Shown: positions 8,511 to 17,276, counted from the first letter of the stretch. The stretch: DNA of 64,000 nt from Streptomyces carminius (GCF_002794255.1 NZ_PGGW01000069.1:124001-188000); one strand, 5' to 3'. Made by a program: numbers and translations. Notes: generated from the sequence alone by a model not told the origin.

Positions 8511-8654
8511 CCGCAGGGAGCCGGACCCGCGCCGTGTGGCGCCGACCCGTGCCGACCTGCGGGAACCAGCATACCCGACCTCGCGGTGTGCCCGGCCCCG
8601 GCCCCGGCCCGGCCCCGGTCCGCCCGGCGGCGTGTGTGCATACTCCTCGTGGTG

Positions 8655-9320
8655 ATGTCCCGAGTGATGCGTACCGAAGAGCTGGCGGCGATGGCCCGGG
8701 GGGTGGCGGCCCGCGGGAGCGGAGGGCGGGCCGTGCTCGGGCTCGCCGGACCGCCCGGCGCGGGCAAGTCCACGCTCGCCGTGGCGCTGGTGGCGCGGCT
8801 GCGGGAGCGGTACGGGCCGCGGGCGGCGGCGTACGTGCCCCTGGACGGCTTCCACCTGTCCAACGCCCAGCTGGACCGGCTGGGGCTGGCCGCCCGCAAG
8901 GGCTCGCCGCCGACCTTCGACGTGCACGGCTACGCGGCCCTGCTGCGGCGGCTGGCGGACGAACCGGAGCACGACGTCTACGTGCCCGACTTCGACCGGA
9001 CGCTGGACGAGCCGGTCGCGGCCCGGCACGTGGTCCGCCCCGGGACCCGGCTGGTGGTGACCGAGGGCAACTACCTGGCCTGTGAGCTGCCCGGCTGGTC
9101 CGGGGCGCGCGAGTGCCTGGACGAGCTGTGGTACGTCGACGCCGACCCGGCGGAGCGCCGCCGGCGGCTGGTCGAGCGCCAGCTCGCGGGCGGCCGTACG
9201 GAACGGGCGGCCCGGGACTGGGTGCGGACCAACGACATGCCCAACGCGGGGATCGTCGAGGCGTCGCGGGACGCTCCGTGGGTGACCCTCTCCTTCGTTT
9301 GGTCTGGACATGACCAGTAG
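8655..9320 (+). CDS. P-loop nucleoside/nucleotide kinase family protein
   Basis: A ~221-residue P-loop kinase with Walker A GPPGAGKST near residue 30 and the VPLDGFHLSN and EGNYLACELPGW motifs typical of the uridine-kinase/pantothenate-kinase-like family. It probably phosphorylates a small hydroxylated metabolite in the cytoplasm; the substrate cannot be told from sequence. ATG 8655 is preferred and ATG 8667 is possible. A CATACT hexamer about a dozen bases upstream would fit a very short or leaderless transcript. Its last bases overlap the first of two DasR-like boxes that serve the next gene. Confidence 0.8.
   Translation: MSRVMRTEELAAMARGVAARGSGGRAVLGLAGPPGAGKSTLAVALVARLRERYGPRAAAYVPLDGFHLSNAQLDRLGLAARKGSPPTFDVHGYAALLRRLADEPEHDVYVPDFDRTLDEPVAARHVVRPGTRLVVTEGNYLACELPGWSGARECLDELWYVDADPAERRRRLVERQLAGGRTERAARDWVRTNDMPNAGIVEASRDAPWVTLSFVWSGHDQ
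9300..9311. promoter_or_regulatory. weak DasR-like box (upstream copy)
   Basis: TGGTCTGGACAT matches the DasR consensus TGGTCTAGACCA at 9 of 12 positions. It lies 44 bases before a better copy, like the direct repeats in Streptomyces chitinase promoters, and overlaps the 3' end of the kinase gene. Confidence 0.55.
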
Positions 9321-9343
9321 GAAGGATTACGGTCGGTTCTGCT

Positions 9344-9355
9344 TGGTCTAGACCT
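9344..9355. promoter_or_regulatory. DasR responsive element (dre) ahead of the LPMO
   Basis: TGGTCTAGACCT differs from the dre core TGGTCTAGACCA only at the last base. It lies 60 bases before the LPMO start, so N-acetylglucosamine-responsive control by DasR is expected from known chitinolytic promoters. Confidence 0.85.
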
Positions 9356-9415
9356 GACCTCCTTCCGGCCTGCCCCCAGTGAGCCGGAAGGCCCCCCACG
9401 TTCAGGAGCGCGACA

Positions 9416-10009
9416 ATGCGTAAGAGGATCACCACGGCACTGATCGGTTTCGGTGTGGCCGCGACGACGGTGCTCGCCACCGGCGGCACCGCCCAGGCGC
9501 ACGGCTACGTCGACTCGCCGCTGAGCCGGCAGGCGCACTGCGCCAGCGGCACGGCGGGTGACTGCGGCGGCATCCAGTGGGAGCCCCAGAGCGTCGAGGG
9601 TCCCAAGGGCTTCCCGGCCGCCGGTCCCGCCGACGGCCGGATCTGCGCGGGCGGCAACTCCCGCTTCGCCCAGCTCGACGACCCGCGCGGCGGCAACTGG
9701 CCCGCCACGAAGCTCACCCCCGGCCAGGGCTTCACCTTCACCTGGAAGATGACCGCGCGGCACAGCACGACCGACTTCAAGTACTACATCACCAAGGACG
9801 GCTGGGACCCGAACAAGCCGCTCACCCGGGCCGACCTGGAGCCGCAGCCGTTCATGACGGTGCACATGGGCGGCCGCCAGCCCGCCGCCACCGAGAGCCA
9901 CCAGGGCAGCCTCCCGACCCAGAAGTCCGGCCGGCACCTCATCCTGGCCGTCTGGACCGTCCATGACACGGCCAACGCGTTCTACTCCTGCTCCGACGTC
10001 GAGTTCTGA
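9416..10009 (+). CDS. lpmP: AA10 lytic polysaccharide monooxygenase (LPMO), LpmP-like
   Basis: A 197-residue secreted single-domain AA10 copper enzyme. The signal peptide ends AQA before His29, which becomes His1 of the mature protein and forms the copper histidine brace with His116 (MTARHSTTDF). The C-terminal FYSCSDVEF and paired cysteines fit the fold. Such enzymes oxidatively cleave chitin or cellulose. There is no binding module. ATG 9416 follows CAGGAG. Two DasR-like boxes upstream point to chitin control, and the nearby cslA-glxA-cslZ genes match the Streptomyces context in which an LPMO called LpmP assists tip-glycan deposition. The AA10 call is firm; the symbol rests on synteny. Confidence 0.9.
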   Translation: MRKRITTALIGFGVAATTVLATGGTAQAHGYVDSPLSRQAHCASGTAGDCGGIQWEPQSVEGPKGFPAAGPADGRICAGGNSRFAQLDDPRGGNWPATKLTPGQGFTFTWKMTARHSTTDFKYYITKDGWDPNKPLTRADLEPQPFMTVHMGGRQPAATESHQGSLPTQKSGRHLILAVWTVHDTANAFYSCSDVEF

Positions 10010-10030
10010 CCGCGCCGGGAGCCGGTCGCA

Positions 10031-10061
10031 GGAGGGGGCGGGCCCCGGGCCCGCCCCCTCC
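10031..10061. terminator. terminator after the LPMO gene
   Basis: GGAGGGGGCGGGCCC at 10031-10045 pairs perfectly with 10047-10061, 22 bases after the LPMO stop; the inner pairs must open to form the loop. Confidence 0.85.
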
Positions 10062-10253
10062 GCGGCGTTCCGGGACAGCCGTGCCCGCCGTGTCCGGGGG
10101 AAACATCCGGTCAACAGTGGTCGAATATCGGACTGTTGACTGACTGTGCACATGACAGTGCCGGAGTGCGGGTGATACCCCTTCCGAAGGCTCCCCGCCT
10201 CGCCAAACCCCGCCGAGGCGTCCCACCGCTCCCGCTCCCGGAGGTCGTCCCCG

Positions 10254-10751
10254 ATGCGCCGCAGATCCGCCGTGTCCCTGACCGTGTCCCTGTCCACCGT
10301 CGCCACGGCGGCCCTGCTCGGTCTGGCCGGACCCGCCGCTGCGGCACCCGCGGACAAGCCCCGGGTGCTCAGCGGCTGGACCCAGACGAGTGCGAGCAGC
10401 TACAGCTCCTGGCTGTCCGCCCGGAACGACCGGGGAGCCTGGAGCGCCTACGGTTTCGACTGGTCCACCGACTACTGCAGCAGCTCCCCCGACAACCCCT
10501 TCGGCTTCCCCTTCCAGACCGCCTGCGCCCGCCATGACTTCGGCTACCGCAACTACAAGGCGGCCGGCTCCTTCGACGCGAACAAGGCCCGGCTGGACAA
10601 CGCCTTCCACGCCGACCTCAAGCGGGTGTGCGCCCGCTACAGCGGAGCGACGAAGACCTCCTGCGACAGCACCGCCTGGATCTACTACCAGGCCGTCGAC
10701 AAGTTCGGGAACACCCCCGCGGTGGACGGCTCGCGCGACACCCGGTCCTGA
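10254..10751 (+). CDS. secreted prokaryotic phospholipase A2
   Basis: A 165-residue exported enzyme. A signal peptide (about residues 1-31, ending GPAAAA) precedes a small alpha-helical domain with the catalytic CARHDFGYRNYK motif, where His-Asp forms the phospholipase A2 dyad, and four cysteines for disulfides. This matches the actinobacterial and fungal group XIV phospholipase A2 family, which releases fatty acids from the sn-2 position with calcium. ATG 10254 follows GGAGG. Its gene is flanked by strong terminators, so it is probably transcribed alone. Confidence 0.9.
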   Translation: MRRRSAVSLTVSLSTVATAALLGLAGPAAAAPADKPRVLSGWTQTSASSYSSWLSARNDRGAWSAYGFDWSTDYCSSSPDNPFGFPFQTACARHDFGYRNYKAAGSFDANKARLDNAFHADLKRVCARYSGATKTSCDSTAWIYYQAVDKFGNTPAVDGSRDTRS

Positions 10752-10786
10752 CCGGGGCGCCGCCCCCGGAGCCGCGCGGGGAAACG

Positions 10787-10819
10787 CCGGGGGCCCCGCA
10801 CACGGTGCGGGGCCCCCGG
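10787..10819. terminator. terminator shared by phospholipase A2 and tRNA-Lys
   Basis: A perfect 14-bp stem (10787-10800 with 10806-10819) has a 5-base loop. It follows the phospholipase stop by 36 bases and the minus-strand tRNA 3' end by eight, so it can act in both directions. Confidence 0.85.
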
Positions 10820-10827
10820 GCCTCCGG

Positions 10828-10901
10828 TGCGCCGCCAGGGACTCGAACCCCGGACCCGCTGATTAAGAGTCAGCTGCTCTAACCAACTGAGCTAGCGGCG
10901 C
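10828..10901 (-). tRNA. tRNA-Lys (anticodon CTT), second copy
   Basis: The 74-nt body appears identical to the copy at 8437-8510, including acceptor GCGCCGC, anticodon CTT and discriminator A. It lies just downstream of the IclR gene on the same strand. Confidence 0.97.
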
Positions 10902-10960
10902 CCGCGGCGCGCACGAGCGCGCCGTCGGCACCGATGATACCCGCCCGCGGGGATGCCCGC

Positions 10961-11821
10961 TCACAGGGCGAGCGGCAGCAGCATCCGGGCGGCGTGCGCG
11001 CTGAGCTCCTCGGCGGCCCGCCGCAGCCGGTGTGCGTCCTCGACGGGCAGTGCCAGGCCCAGGGAGCCGACCATCGCCCCGGCCGTGACCGGCACGGCCG
11101 CGCAGACCGTGCCGAGCGAGCACTCCCGCAGGTCGAGGACCGGCACGGCCGGTGGCTGCCGGTCCAGGACGCCCAGCAGCGCCCGCTCGTCGGCGACGGT
11201 GTACGGGGTCAGCCGGACCGGCCGGTACCGGGCGAGGTGGTCCCGGCGGGCCTCGTGGTCCAGCTGGCCGAGCAGGCACTTGCCCACCGCGGTGGCGTGC
11301 CCGGTGGTCCGCACGTCCGGCCAGCCCTCGGGCGCCGGGGCGCCCGGGCTCTCGGCGGACAGGACGATCTCCAGCTCGCCGTCCCGGTAGCGGCCCAGGC
11401 AGACCGCCGCGCCGAGGGTGTCCCGCAGCCGGGCGAGCGTCCGCCACAGCCGTCCGTGCAGCGTCCGTTCCCGGTCCCCGCCGCCGCGGAGCAGGGCCGC
11501 GGCCTCGCCGACGGCGTACGTGCCGTCGGCGAGGTGCTCCAGATACCGCTCGCGGTGCAGGATCCGCAGCAGACCGGCGAGGTGCGCGGGCGCCAGCCCG
11601 GTCTCCCGGGCCAGCAGCTCCCCGGTCATGCCCTCCCCGTGCGCGGCGACCGCCTCCAGGACGCGCAGCGCGTGCCGTACCGATCCCAGGGGCACCGGCC
11701 CCGCGTCGTGCTCCGGCACCCGGTCCGGCGCGTGCTGCGGCGCGTGCTGCGGCGCGGGGCCCGGCATCCGGTCCGGGGAGTGCTCCGGGGGGAGGTCCCC
11801 GGGGGAGTCCAGCAGTGTCAC
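10961..11821 (-). CDS. IclR family transcriptional regulator
   Basis: A 286-residue DNA-binding regulator. After a Pro/His-rich N-terminal tail with the unit HAPQHAPD, a winged helix-turn-helix (from PLGSVRHALRVLEAVAAHG, with TGELLARETGLAPAHLAGLLRIL) is followed by the IclR effector domain (TGHATAVGKCLLGQL, SLGTVCAAVPV). GTG 11821 is chosen because GAGAGGGA lies just upstream; the longer frame to 11974 is Pro/Arg-rich and improbable. It is encoded behind ehuBCDA on the same strand and is a likely local regulator of the transporter and catabolic genes. The effector is unknown. Confidence 0.88.
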   Translation of the reverse strand: MTLLDSPGDLPPEHSPDRMPGPAPQHAPQHAPDRVPEHDAGPVPLGSVRHALRVLEAVAAHGEGMTGELLARETGLAPAHLAGLLRILHRERYLEHLADGTYAVGEAAALLRGGGDRERTLHGRLWRTLARLRDTLGAAVCLGRYRDGELEIVLSAESPGAPAPEGWPDVRTTGHATAVGKCLLGQLDHEARRDHLARYRPVRLTPYTVADERALLGVLDRQPPAVPVLDLRECSLGTVCAAVPVTAGAMVGSLGLALPVEDAHRLRRAAEELSAHAARMLLPLAL

Positions 11822-11997
11822 GGTGTCCCTCTCAGGGGCGGGACCGCCCCGGCGGGGAGCCGGCGCCGGTCGGGTCCGCGGATCGTCCGCCGCCCGCGGG
11901 GCGGCGGCGGGCGGCCGCCACCGCCCCGTGCCCAGAAGCATTGGCCGGCGGCCCGCTTCCGAAACGCGGACCACCGTACTCCGGTCGGACGCCGGGA

Positions 11998-12801
11998 TCA
12001 GAGGATCGCGCTGAGGAACTCCCGGGTGCGCTCGTGGTCCGGGTCGTTGAAGATCTTCTCCGGCGGCCCGGACTCGATGACCTTCCCCTCGTTGAACATC
12101 AGCACCTCGTCCGAGATGTCGCGGGCGAAGTTCATCTCGTGGGTGACGACGAGCATGGTGATGTCGGTGCTGTGCGCGATGTCGCGCAGCACGTCCAGCA
12201 CACCGGCGACCAGCTCGGGGTCGAGCGCCGAGGTCACCTCGTCCAGCAGCAGCACCTGCGGCCGCATGGCCAGCGCGCGGGCGATGGCCACCCGCTGCTG
12301 CTGTCCGCCGGAGAGCTGCGAGGGGTACTTGTCGAGGTGCTCGGTCAGCCCGACCATCTCCAGCAGTTCGCGGGCCCGCTGCTCGGCCTCGTCCTTGCCC
12401 AGCCCCAGGACGTGGACGGGCGCCTCGGTGATGTTCCGCAGCACCTTCATGTTGGGGAAGAGGTTGAACTGCTGGAAGACCATGCCGATCTTCTTGCGCA
12501 CCTCACGGATGTGCTTCTCGCCCGCAGGGACGAGCTTGCCGCCCTTCTCCTCGTGGACGAGGTGCTCGCCGTCGACGGTGATGGTGCCCTCGTCGGGCTT
12601 GAGCAGGGTCATCAGCAGCCGCAGGATCGTGGTCTTGCCCGATCCGGAGGGGCCGATGAGGGTGACGTGCTTCCCCGCGGAGACGCTGAACTCCAGTTGG
12701 TCCAGGACGACATGGTCGCCGAAGCGCTTGGTCACCTTGTCGAAGAGGATCAGCTCGCGGCCGTCCGCGGCGGGATTGGTGTGGGTGATCTCAGCGGGCA
12801 A
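11998..12801 (-). CDS. ehuA: polar amino acid/ectoine-type ABC transporter ATPase (EhuA-like)
   Basis: A 267-residue ABC ATPase with Walker A GPSGSGKTT, the Q-loop in VFQQFNLFP, signature LSGGQQQR, Walker B VLLLDEVTSAL and the switch His in THEM. It powers import with the two permeases encoded just upstream. The best start is TTG 12801: GGAG lies eight bases before it, no ATG or GTG is available, and it overlaps the ehuD stop by 11 bases. Gene order B-C-D-A matches ectoine/hydroxyectoine uptake operons, but related amino acid transporters are hard to separate by sequence alone. Confidence 0.85.
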   Translation of the reverse strand: MPAEITHTNPAADGRELILFDKVTKRFGDHVVLDQLEFSVSAGKHVTLIGPSGSGKTTILRLLMTLLKPDEGTITVDGEHLVHEEKGGKLVPAGEKHIREVRKKIGMVFQQFNLFPNMKVLRNITEAPVHVLGLGKDEAEQRARELLEMVGLTEHLDKYPSQLSGGQQQRVAIARALAMRPQVLLLDEVTSALDPELVAGVLDVLRDIAHSTDITMLVVTHEMNFARDISDEVLMFNEGKVIESGPPEKIFNDPDHERTREFLSAIL

Positions 12802-13441
12802 GGCGACGCTCCAGAACTCGGATGAGAAGGGAAGCCGGGTAGGCGATGACGATGAAGGCGATGCCGACGAGGGTGATCGGCTCCAGGAAGCGGAAGGTCT
12901 CGGAGCCGTAGGCGCGGGCCTCACCGAGCATCTCCAGCGCGCCGATGATCGCGATGAGCGGCGAGTCCTTCAGCATGGCGATGACGTAGTTGCCCAGCGC
13001 GGGCACCACCCGGCGGATCGCCTGCGGCAGGATCACGGCCGTCCAGGTCCGCACCGGCGGCAGGCTGAGCGCCGTGGCCGCCTCCCACTGCCCGGCGGGC
13101 ACCCCGTCGATGCCGGCCCGGTAGACCTCGGCGGTGTACGTCGAGTAGTGCAGGCCGAGCCCGATCACACCCGTCACCAGCGGCGACATGGCCGGACCCC
13201 ACTCGGGCACCACGTAGAAGAGGAAGAAGAGCTGCACCAGCAGCGGGGTGTTGCGGATGAACTCGGTGACGGCGGTCACCGGCACCCGGATCCACGCCTG
13301 TCTCGAGCGCTGCGCGATCGCCCACACCAGACCGAGGGTGAAGGCCAGCAGCGAGCCGAGCACCAGGGCCTGGACGCTGACGAGCACCCCGTCCCAGAAG
13401 CGCGGCATGAAGTCGTCGACGACGTCCCAGTTCCAGTTCAC
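12791..13441 (-). CDS. ehuD: ABC transporter permease (EhuD-like)
   Basis: A 216-residue permease of the polar-amino-acid (HisM/GlnP) family with about five membrane helices. The cytoplasmic EAA loop reads EAATALSLPPVRTWTAVILPQAIRR. FIRNTPLLVQLFFLFY near residue 62 is a family hallmark. GTG 13441 overlaps the ehuC stop as GTGA, so translation is coupled. It pairs with EhuC to form the membrane channel. Substrate assignment to ectoines comes from operon order and is provisional. Confidence 0.85.
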   Translation of the reverse strand: MNWNWDVVDDFMPRFWDGVLVSVQALVLGSLLAFTLGLVWAIAQRSRQAWIRVPVTAVTEFIRNTPLLVQLFFLFYVVPEWGPAMSPLVTGVIGLGLHYSTYTAEVYRAGIDGVPAGQWEAATALSLPPVRTWTAVILPQAIRRVVPALGNYVIAMLKDSPLIAIIGALEMLGEARAYGSETFRFLEPITLVGIAFIVIAYPASLLIRVLERRLAR

Positions 13442-14193
13442 TGCCTGCCCCCCGTGGTACCCGCGGCGGCCGTCCCGGTGACCGGGTCGGCGCTTCCCGA
13501 CCGGCGGCGCATGCCGCCCAGCAGGCCCTCCCGCGGTGGCGGTGCCTGCCCGATCCCGGCCTTCGCCTTCCGTTCGACCAGCCGCATCAGCCGGGTGATG
13601 AGGAAGGCGAGCACGAAGTACATCAGCAGCAGGACCGTGTAGATCGGGGCGCTCTCATTGGTGGTGAACCGGATGAGGTTGGCCGCGAAGGTCATGTCGG
13701 CGACGCTGATCACCGAGACCAGGGCGGTGCCCTTCAGCAGTTCGATGGCCAGGTTGTTGAACGGCGGGACCATCTCCGGCCAGGCCTGCGGCAGTTCGAT
13801 GCGCCGCAGCCGCTGCAGACGGGTGAAGCTCAGCGCGATGCCCGCCTCGCGCTGGGCGGGGGCGACCGCGGCCAGCGCGCCGCGCACGACCTCCGAGCCG
13901 TACGCCCCGTAGGTCAGGCCCAGCGCCAGCACACCCGCCCACATGGGAACGAGCTGCCAGCCGAAGGCGATCGGCAGGGCGAAGAACAGCCAGAACATGA
14001 AAACCAGCGCCGAGGCGCCGCGGAAGATCTCGAAGTAGGCGCCGGCCAGGAAGCGCACGATCCACAACTGGGAGGTGCGCGCCATGCCGATCGCGAAGGA
14101 GACCACCGCGGCCAGCGCCGCGCTGTACACCGTCACCTGGATGGTGATCCAGATGCCGGGCAGCATGTAGGACTCCCACAAGGCCCAGGTCAT
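13438..14193 (-). CDS. ehuC: ABC transporter permease (EhuC-like)
   Basis: A 251-residue permease of the same family as EhuD, with the hallmark EIFRGASALVFMFWLFF and an EAA loop (REAGIALSFTRLQRLRRIELPQAW). About five helices are followed by a basic, Gly/Ala-rich cytoplasmic tail. ATG 14193 overlaps the ehuB stop (ATGA); a GTG nine bases further upstream is possible. GTGA coupling to ehuD at the other end shows a tightly packed operon. Confidence 0.85.
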   Translation of the reverse strand: MTWALWESYMLPGIWITIQVTVYSAALAAVVSFAIGMARTSQLWIVRFLAGAYFEIFRGASALVFMFWLFFALPIAFGWQLVPMWAGVLALGLTYGAYGSEVVRGALAAVAPAQREAGIALSFTRLQRLRRIELPQAWPEMVPPFNNLAIELLKGTALVSVISVADMTFAANLIRFTTNESAPIYTVLLLMYFVLAFLITRLMRLVERKAKAGIGQAPPPREGLLGGMRRRSGSADPVTGTAAAGTTGGRQ

Positions 14194-15149
14194 GGGGTGC
14201 ACAGCTCCTTCGCGGTCAGGTCGGTCATCTCGTCCTCGGTGAAACCGAAGGGCTTCATGATCTCCAGCAGCTCACCGCTCTCCTTGAGCTTGTGCAGCTC
14301 CTTGTTGAACTCGTCGCGCAGCACGGTGGCGGTGGGCCGGAACGCGAAGCCGCCGGCGCCGATGGCGGGTTCGCCGTCCACCATGGGCTGGAAGGGCTCG
14401 GTGGCCTCGGCCCGGTCGCTGCCCTCGGCCACCTGCCGGACGGTCAGCGAGGTCCCGGCGAACACGTCCGCCCGGCCCTGCTCCACGGCCGCCAGTCCGG
14501 CGACCTGGTCGGGCAGGATGAGGATGTCGCCGCGGTCGACGCCGGCTGCCACCGCGTAGTCGATCTCGGCGTACGCGGTGCCGGTCGCCATCTTGGCGCC
14601 CTTCTCCACGATGTCCTCGTAGCTGTGCAGGCCCTTCGGGTTGCCCTTGCGGACGATGAAGGCGTCGAGCATGACGTACTCGGGATCCGAGAAGATGACC
14701 TGCTCGCACCGCTCGGGGTTGATGTACATGCCCGCGGAGACCACATCGAACTGCTGCGAGCGCAGTCCCGGAATGAGCGACCCGAACTCGGTCGGCACCG
14801 GAACGACGTTCTCCACTCCCAGCCGCTTGAAGACGACCTTCGCGATCTCCGGCGCCTCGCCGGTCAGCTCCCCCTGCTTGTTGATGTACCCGTAGGGCAC
14901 CTCGCCCGCGATGCCCAGCCGTACGGTGCCCTGCGCGCGCAGGCGTTCCAGCAGGTTCCCCTCGCCGGCCTTCCCGGCCTCGGGCACCCGGCTGCAGCCG
15001 GCCGCCGTGCCCATCGCGCCCGCCGCTCCCAGCGCGGTCAGTCCCGCGAGCAGGGAGCGGCGGCTTATCCGCAGGCCGGTTCCCGTCCGGCCGTCACGTG
15101 CTCTGTCGTTGTCCGTTTTTCCTGTCTCGTTCCCCTGTGGTGGAGCCAT
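14190..15149 (-). CDS. ehuB: ectoine/hydroxyectoine-type substrate-binding lipoprotein (EhuB-like)
   Basis: A 319-residue solute-binding protein of the family-3 (amino acid) type. The N terminus has a twin-arginine-like motif (SRRSLLAGL), a hydrophobic helix and a lipobox (TAAGC), so it should be an exported lipoprotein. The mature part (GTVRLGIAGEVPYGYINKQGELTGEAPEI) fits EhuB, which captures ectoine or hydroxyectoine. It is the first gene of ehuBCDA. A 134-bp divergent promoter region separates it from the DUF3830 gene. Related binding proteins take other compatible solutes or amino acids, so the ligand is inferred. Confidence 0.82.
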   Translation of the reverse strand: MAPPQGNETGKTDNDRARDGRTGTGLRISRRSLLAGLTALGAAGAMGTAAGCSRVPEAGKAGEGNLLERLRAQGTVRLGIAGEVPYGYINKQGELTGEAPEIAKVVFKRLGVENVVPVPTEFGSLIPGLRSQQFDVVSAGMYINPERCEQVIFSDPEYVMLDAFIVRKGNPKGLHSYEDIVEKGAKMATGTAYAEIDYAVAAGVDRGDILILPDQVAGLAAVEQGRADVFAGTSLTVRQVAEGSDRAEATEPFQPMVDGEPAIGAGGFAFRPTATVLRDEFNKELHKLKESGELLEIMKPFGFTEDEMTDLTAKELCTP

Positions 15150-15283
15150 GGGCGCGCCACTACCCCGATCGGGTGGAAGATATGCCTGCTGTTTCCAGCC
15201 CTTGATACGGGCGTTGCGGGCTTGACTGTCCGGGTGGGGCGCTGCGTCAGTATTGGGAGTGAAATCGACGGACAGGAAGTGAA

Positions 15284-15784
15284 ATGGCAGACCGTTTCAT
15301 TGAAGTTTCGCTCGAAAAGCGGGGCGTGACCTGCACCGCGAAACTGCTCGACGACCGTGCGCCCCTCACCTGCGAGGCGGTGTGGAACGCCCTTCCGCTG
15401 GGCGGGGACGTCTACCACGCCAAGTACGCGCGTAACGAGATCTACACGCTCCTGCCGGTGTTCGCCCCGGCCGAGCCGCCGCTGGAGAACCCCACCGTCA
15501 CCCCCATTCCCGGGGACCTGTGCTACTTCACCTTCACCGACGTCCAGCTCGGCACCGCCTCGTACGGCTACGAGAGCGCCGCCGCGCACCGGGGGCGGCC
15601 GACGGTGGTGGACCTGGCGCTGTTCTACGAGCGAAACAACCTGCTCATCAACGGTGACGCCGGCTGGGTGCCGGGGATCGTCTGGGGGAGCGTGGTGGAC
15701 GGCCTGGACCGGATGGCGGACGCCTGCCAGGACCTGTGGCGGTCCGGCGCGCTGGGCGAGACCCTCAGCTTCCGGCGGGCCTGA
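15284..15784 (+). CDS. DUF3830 family protein (cyclophilin-like fold)
   Basis: A 166-residue protein of the DUF3830 family, predicted to have a cyclophilin-like beta-barrel. Recognisable stretches are ITLLPVF-like strand EIYTLLPVF, PGDLCYFTF and YERNNLLINGDAGWVPG. ATG 15284 is preceded by GACAGGAAG. No catalytic function is established for the family; it recurs beside transporters, racemase-like enzymes and amidases, as here, so an enzyme or chaperone role in small-molecule breakdown is a reasonable guess. It is divergent from ehuBCDA, and its 3' end overlaps the convergent amidase gene by 20 bases. Confidence 0.8.
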   Translation: MADRFIEVSLEKRGVTCTAKLLDDRAPLTCEAVWNALPLGGDVYHAKYARNEIYTLLPVFAPAEPPLENPTVTPIPGDLCYFTFTDVQLGTASYGYESAAAHRGRPTVVDLALFYERNNLLINGDAGWVPGIVWGSVVDGLDRMADACQDLWRSGALGETLSFRRA

Positions 15785-17276
15785 CGGCACCGGGCCCGGC
15801 ACCGGCACCGGCACCCGCCGCCGGTGCCGGCGGCGGCGGGATGTCGGCGACCCCCGCCTCGTACAGCGCGTGCGCCGCGCGCAGCACCAGGGCGTCCGCG
15901 TGCCGGGCACCCACCAGCTGCACCCCGACCGGCAGCCCGGCGCCGTCCGTGCCGCAGGGCACGGAGGCGGCGGGCTGCTGGGTCATGTTGAAGGGGTGGG
16001 TGTACGGCGTCCAGCCCGTCCAGCGGCGGTACGGGGCGCCCGGCGGGACCTCGTGCCCCAGTTCGAAGGCCGTGAGGGGCAGGGTCGGGGTGACCAGCAG
16101 GTCGTACCGGGTGTGGAAGACGCCCATCAGCCTGCCCATCGCCATCCGCACGTCCACCGCGGCCAGGTAGTCCAGCGCGCTGCGGGACGCGCCCTGCTCG
16201 CACGCCTCGCGCAGCCCCGGGTCCAGCAGCGCGCGCCCCTCGGCGTCCAGGTGCTGCGTCACCCGGGCGGCGCCGCTGAACCACAGGGTGTGGAAGGACT
16301 CCACCGCGTCGGGCAGGCCCGGATCGGCCTCCTCCACCTCGGCACCCAGCTCCGCCAGCACCTCCACCGCCCGCCGCACCGCCTTGGCGACCTCCGGCGC
16401 CGGCTCCGGCGCGTCCTCCGGCCGGCCGCCGAGGTCGGGGGAGTACGCCACGCGCAGCCCGGCCACCCCGCCGCGGAGCCCGTCCCGGAAGCTGCCCGGC
16501 ACCGGCCCGAGCTGCGACCAGTCCCGGGGGTCGGGCCCGGTGATCACGTCCATCAGCAGCGCCGCGTCCCGTGCGTCCCGGGTCATCGGGCCGACGTGCG
16601 CCAACGTCCCGTAGGCGCTGGCCGGGTACAGCGGCACCCGCCCGTAGGTCGGCTTCAGGGCGAAGATCCCGCAGAAGGAGGCCGGGATGCGCACCGAGCC
16701 GCCGCCGTCGGTGCCCAGGCTCAGCGGCCCGGCGCCCAGTGCCACCGCCGCCGCGCTGCCGCCGCTGGAGCCGCCCGCGGTGCGCGCCGGGTCGTACGGG
16801 TTGCCCGTCGCGCCGTGCCGGGGGCTGTCGGTGACGCCCTTCCAGCCGAACTCGGGGGTCGTCGTCCTGGCGGTGAACACCGCGCCGTGCTCGCGCAGCC
16901 GGGCGACCGAGGGGGCGTCCTCGTCCCAGGGACCGTCGGCGGAGACCGTCCACGAGCCGCGCAGCGTCGGGCCGCCGCGCAGCAGCAGGATGTCCTTCAC
17001 CGTCACCGGCACCCCGTCCAGCAGCCCGGCCGGCTCGCCGCGCCGCCACCGCTCGGCGGACTCCCCGGCCTGCCGCAGCGCGGCCTCGGCCTCGATCCGC
17101 ACGAACGCGTTCACCGCCGGCTGGATCTCCTCCGACCGCTCCAGCACGGCGCGGACCACCTCCACCGGGGTGAACTCCCGCGCGGCATAGCCCTCGACCA
17201 GCCGGGCGGCGGTCAGCCGGGTGAGATCACCGGGGGCGCCGGGGGTGCCGGGTGCGTCGGCGGTGGGACTGCTCAT
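15765..17276 (-). CDS. amidase signature family hydrolase
   Basis: A 503-residue amidase of the Ser-cisSer-Lys class. The catalytic Lys lies in VPVTVKDILLLRGG and the signature with both serines is GGSSGGSAAAVALGAGPLS followed by GTDGGGSVRIPASFCG. It hydrolyses a C-N amide bond in the cytoplasm; the substrate is unknown. ATG 17276 overlaps the stop of the upstream hydroxyacid dehydrogenase (ATGA), so both belong to one pathway. A ring-opened ectoine derivative (an N-acetylated diamino acid) would be a logical substrate in place of the usual Eut/Doe hydrolases, but that is only a hypothesis. Confidence 0.87.
   Translation of the reverse strand: MSSPTADAPGTPGAPGDLTRLTAARLVEGYAAREFTPVEVVRAVLERSEEIQPAVNAFVRIEAEAALRQAGESAERWRRGEPAGLLDGVPVTVKDILLLRGGPTLRGSWTVSADGPWDEDAPSVARLREHGAVFTARTTTPEFGWKGVTDSPRHGATGNPYDPARTAGGSSGGSAAAVALGAGPLSLGTDGGGSVRIPASFCGIFALKPTYGRVPLYPASAYGTLAHVGPMTRDARDAALLMDVITGPDPRDWSQLGPVPGSFRDGLRGGVAGLRVAYSPDLGGRPEDAPEPAPEVAKAVRRAVEVLAELGAEVEEADPGLPDAVESFHTLWFSGAARVTQHLDAEGRALLDPGLREACEQGASRSALDYLAAVDVRMAMGRLMGVFHTRYDLLVTPTLPLTAFELGHEVPPGAPYRRWTGWTPYTHPFNMTQQPAASVPCGTDGAGLPVGVQLVGARHADALVLRAAHALYEAGVADIPPPPAPAAGAGAGAGPGAVRPAGS

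Noticed and set aside
10934..13642. 900-codon plus-strand frame opposite IclR and ehuAD
   Set aside because: Antisense shadow of conserved genes with no recognisable domain or ribosome binding site.
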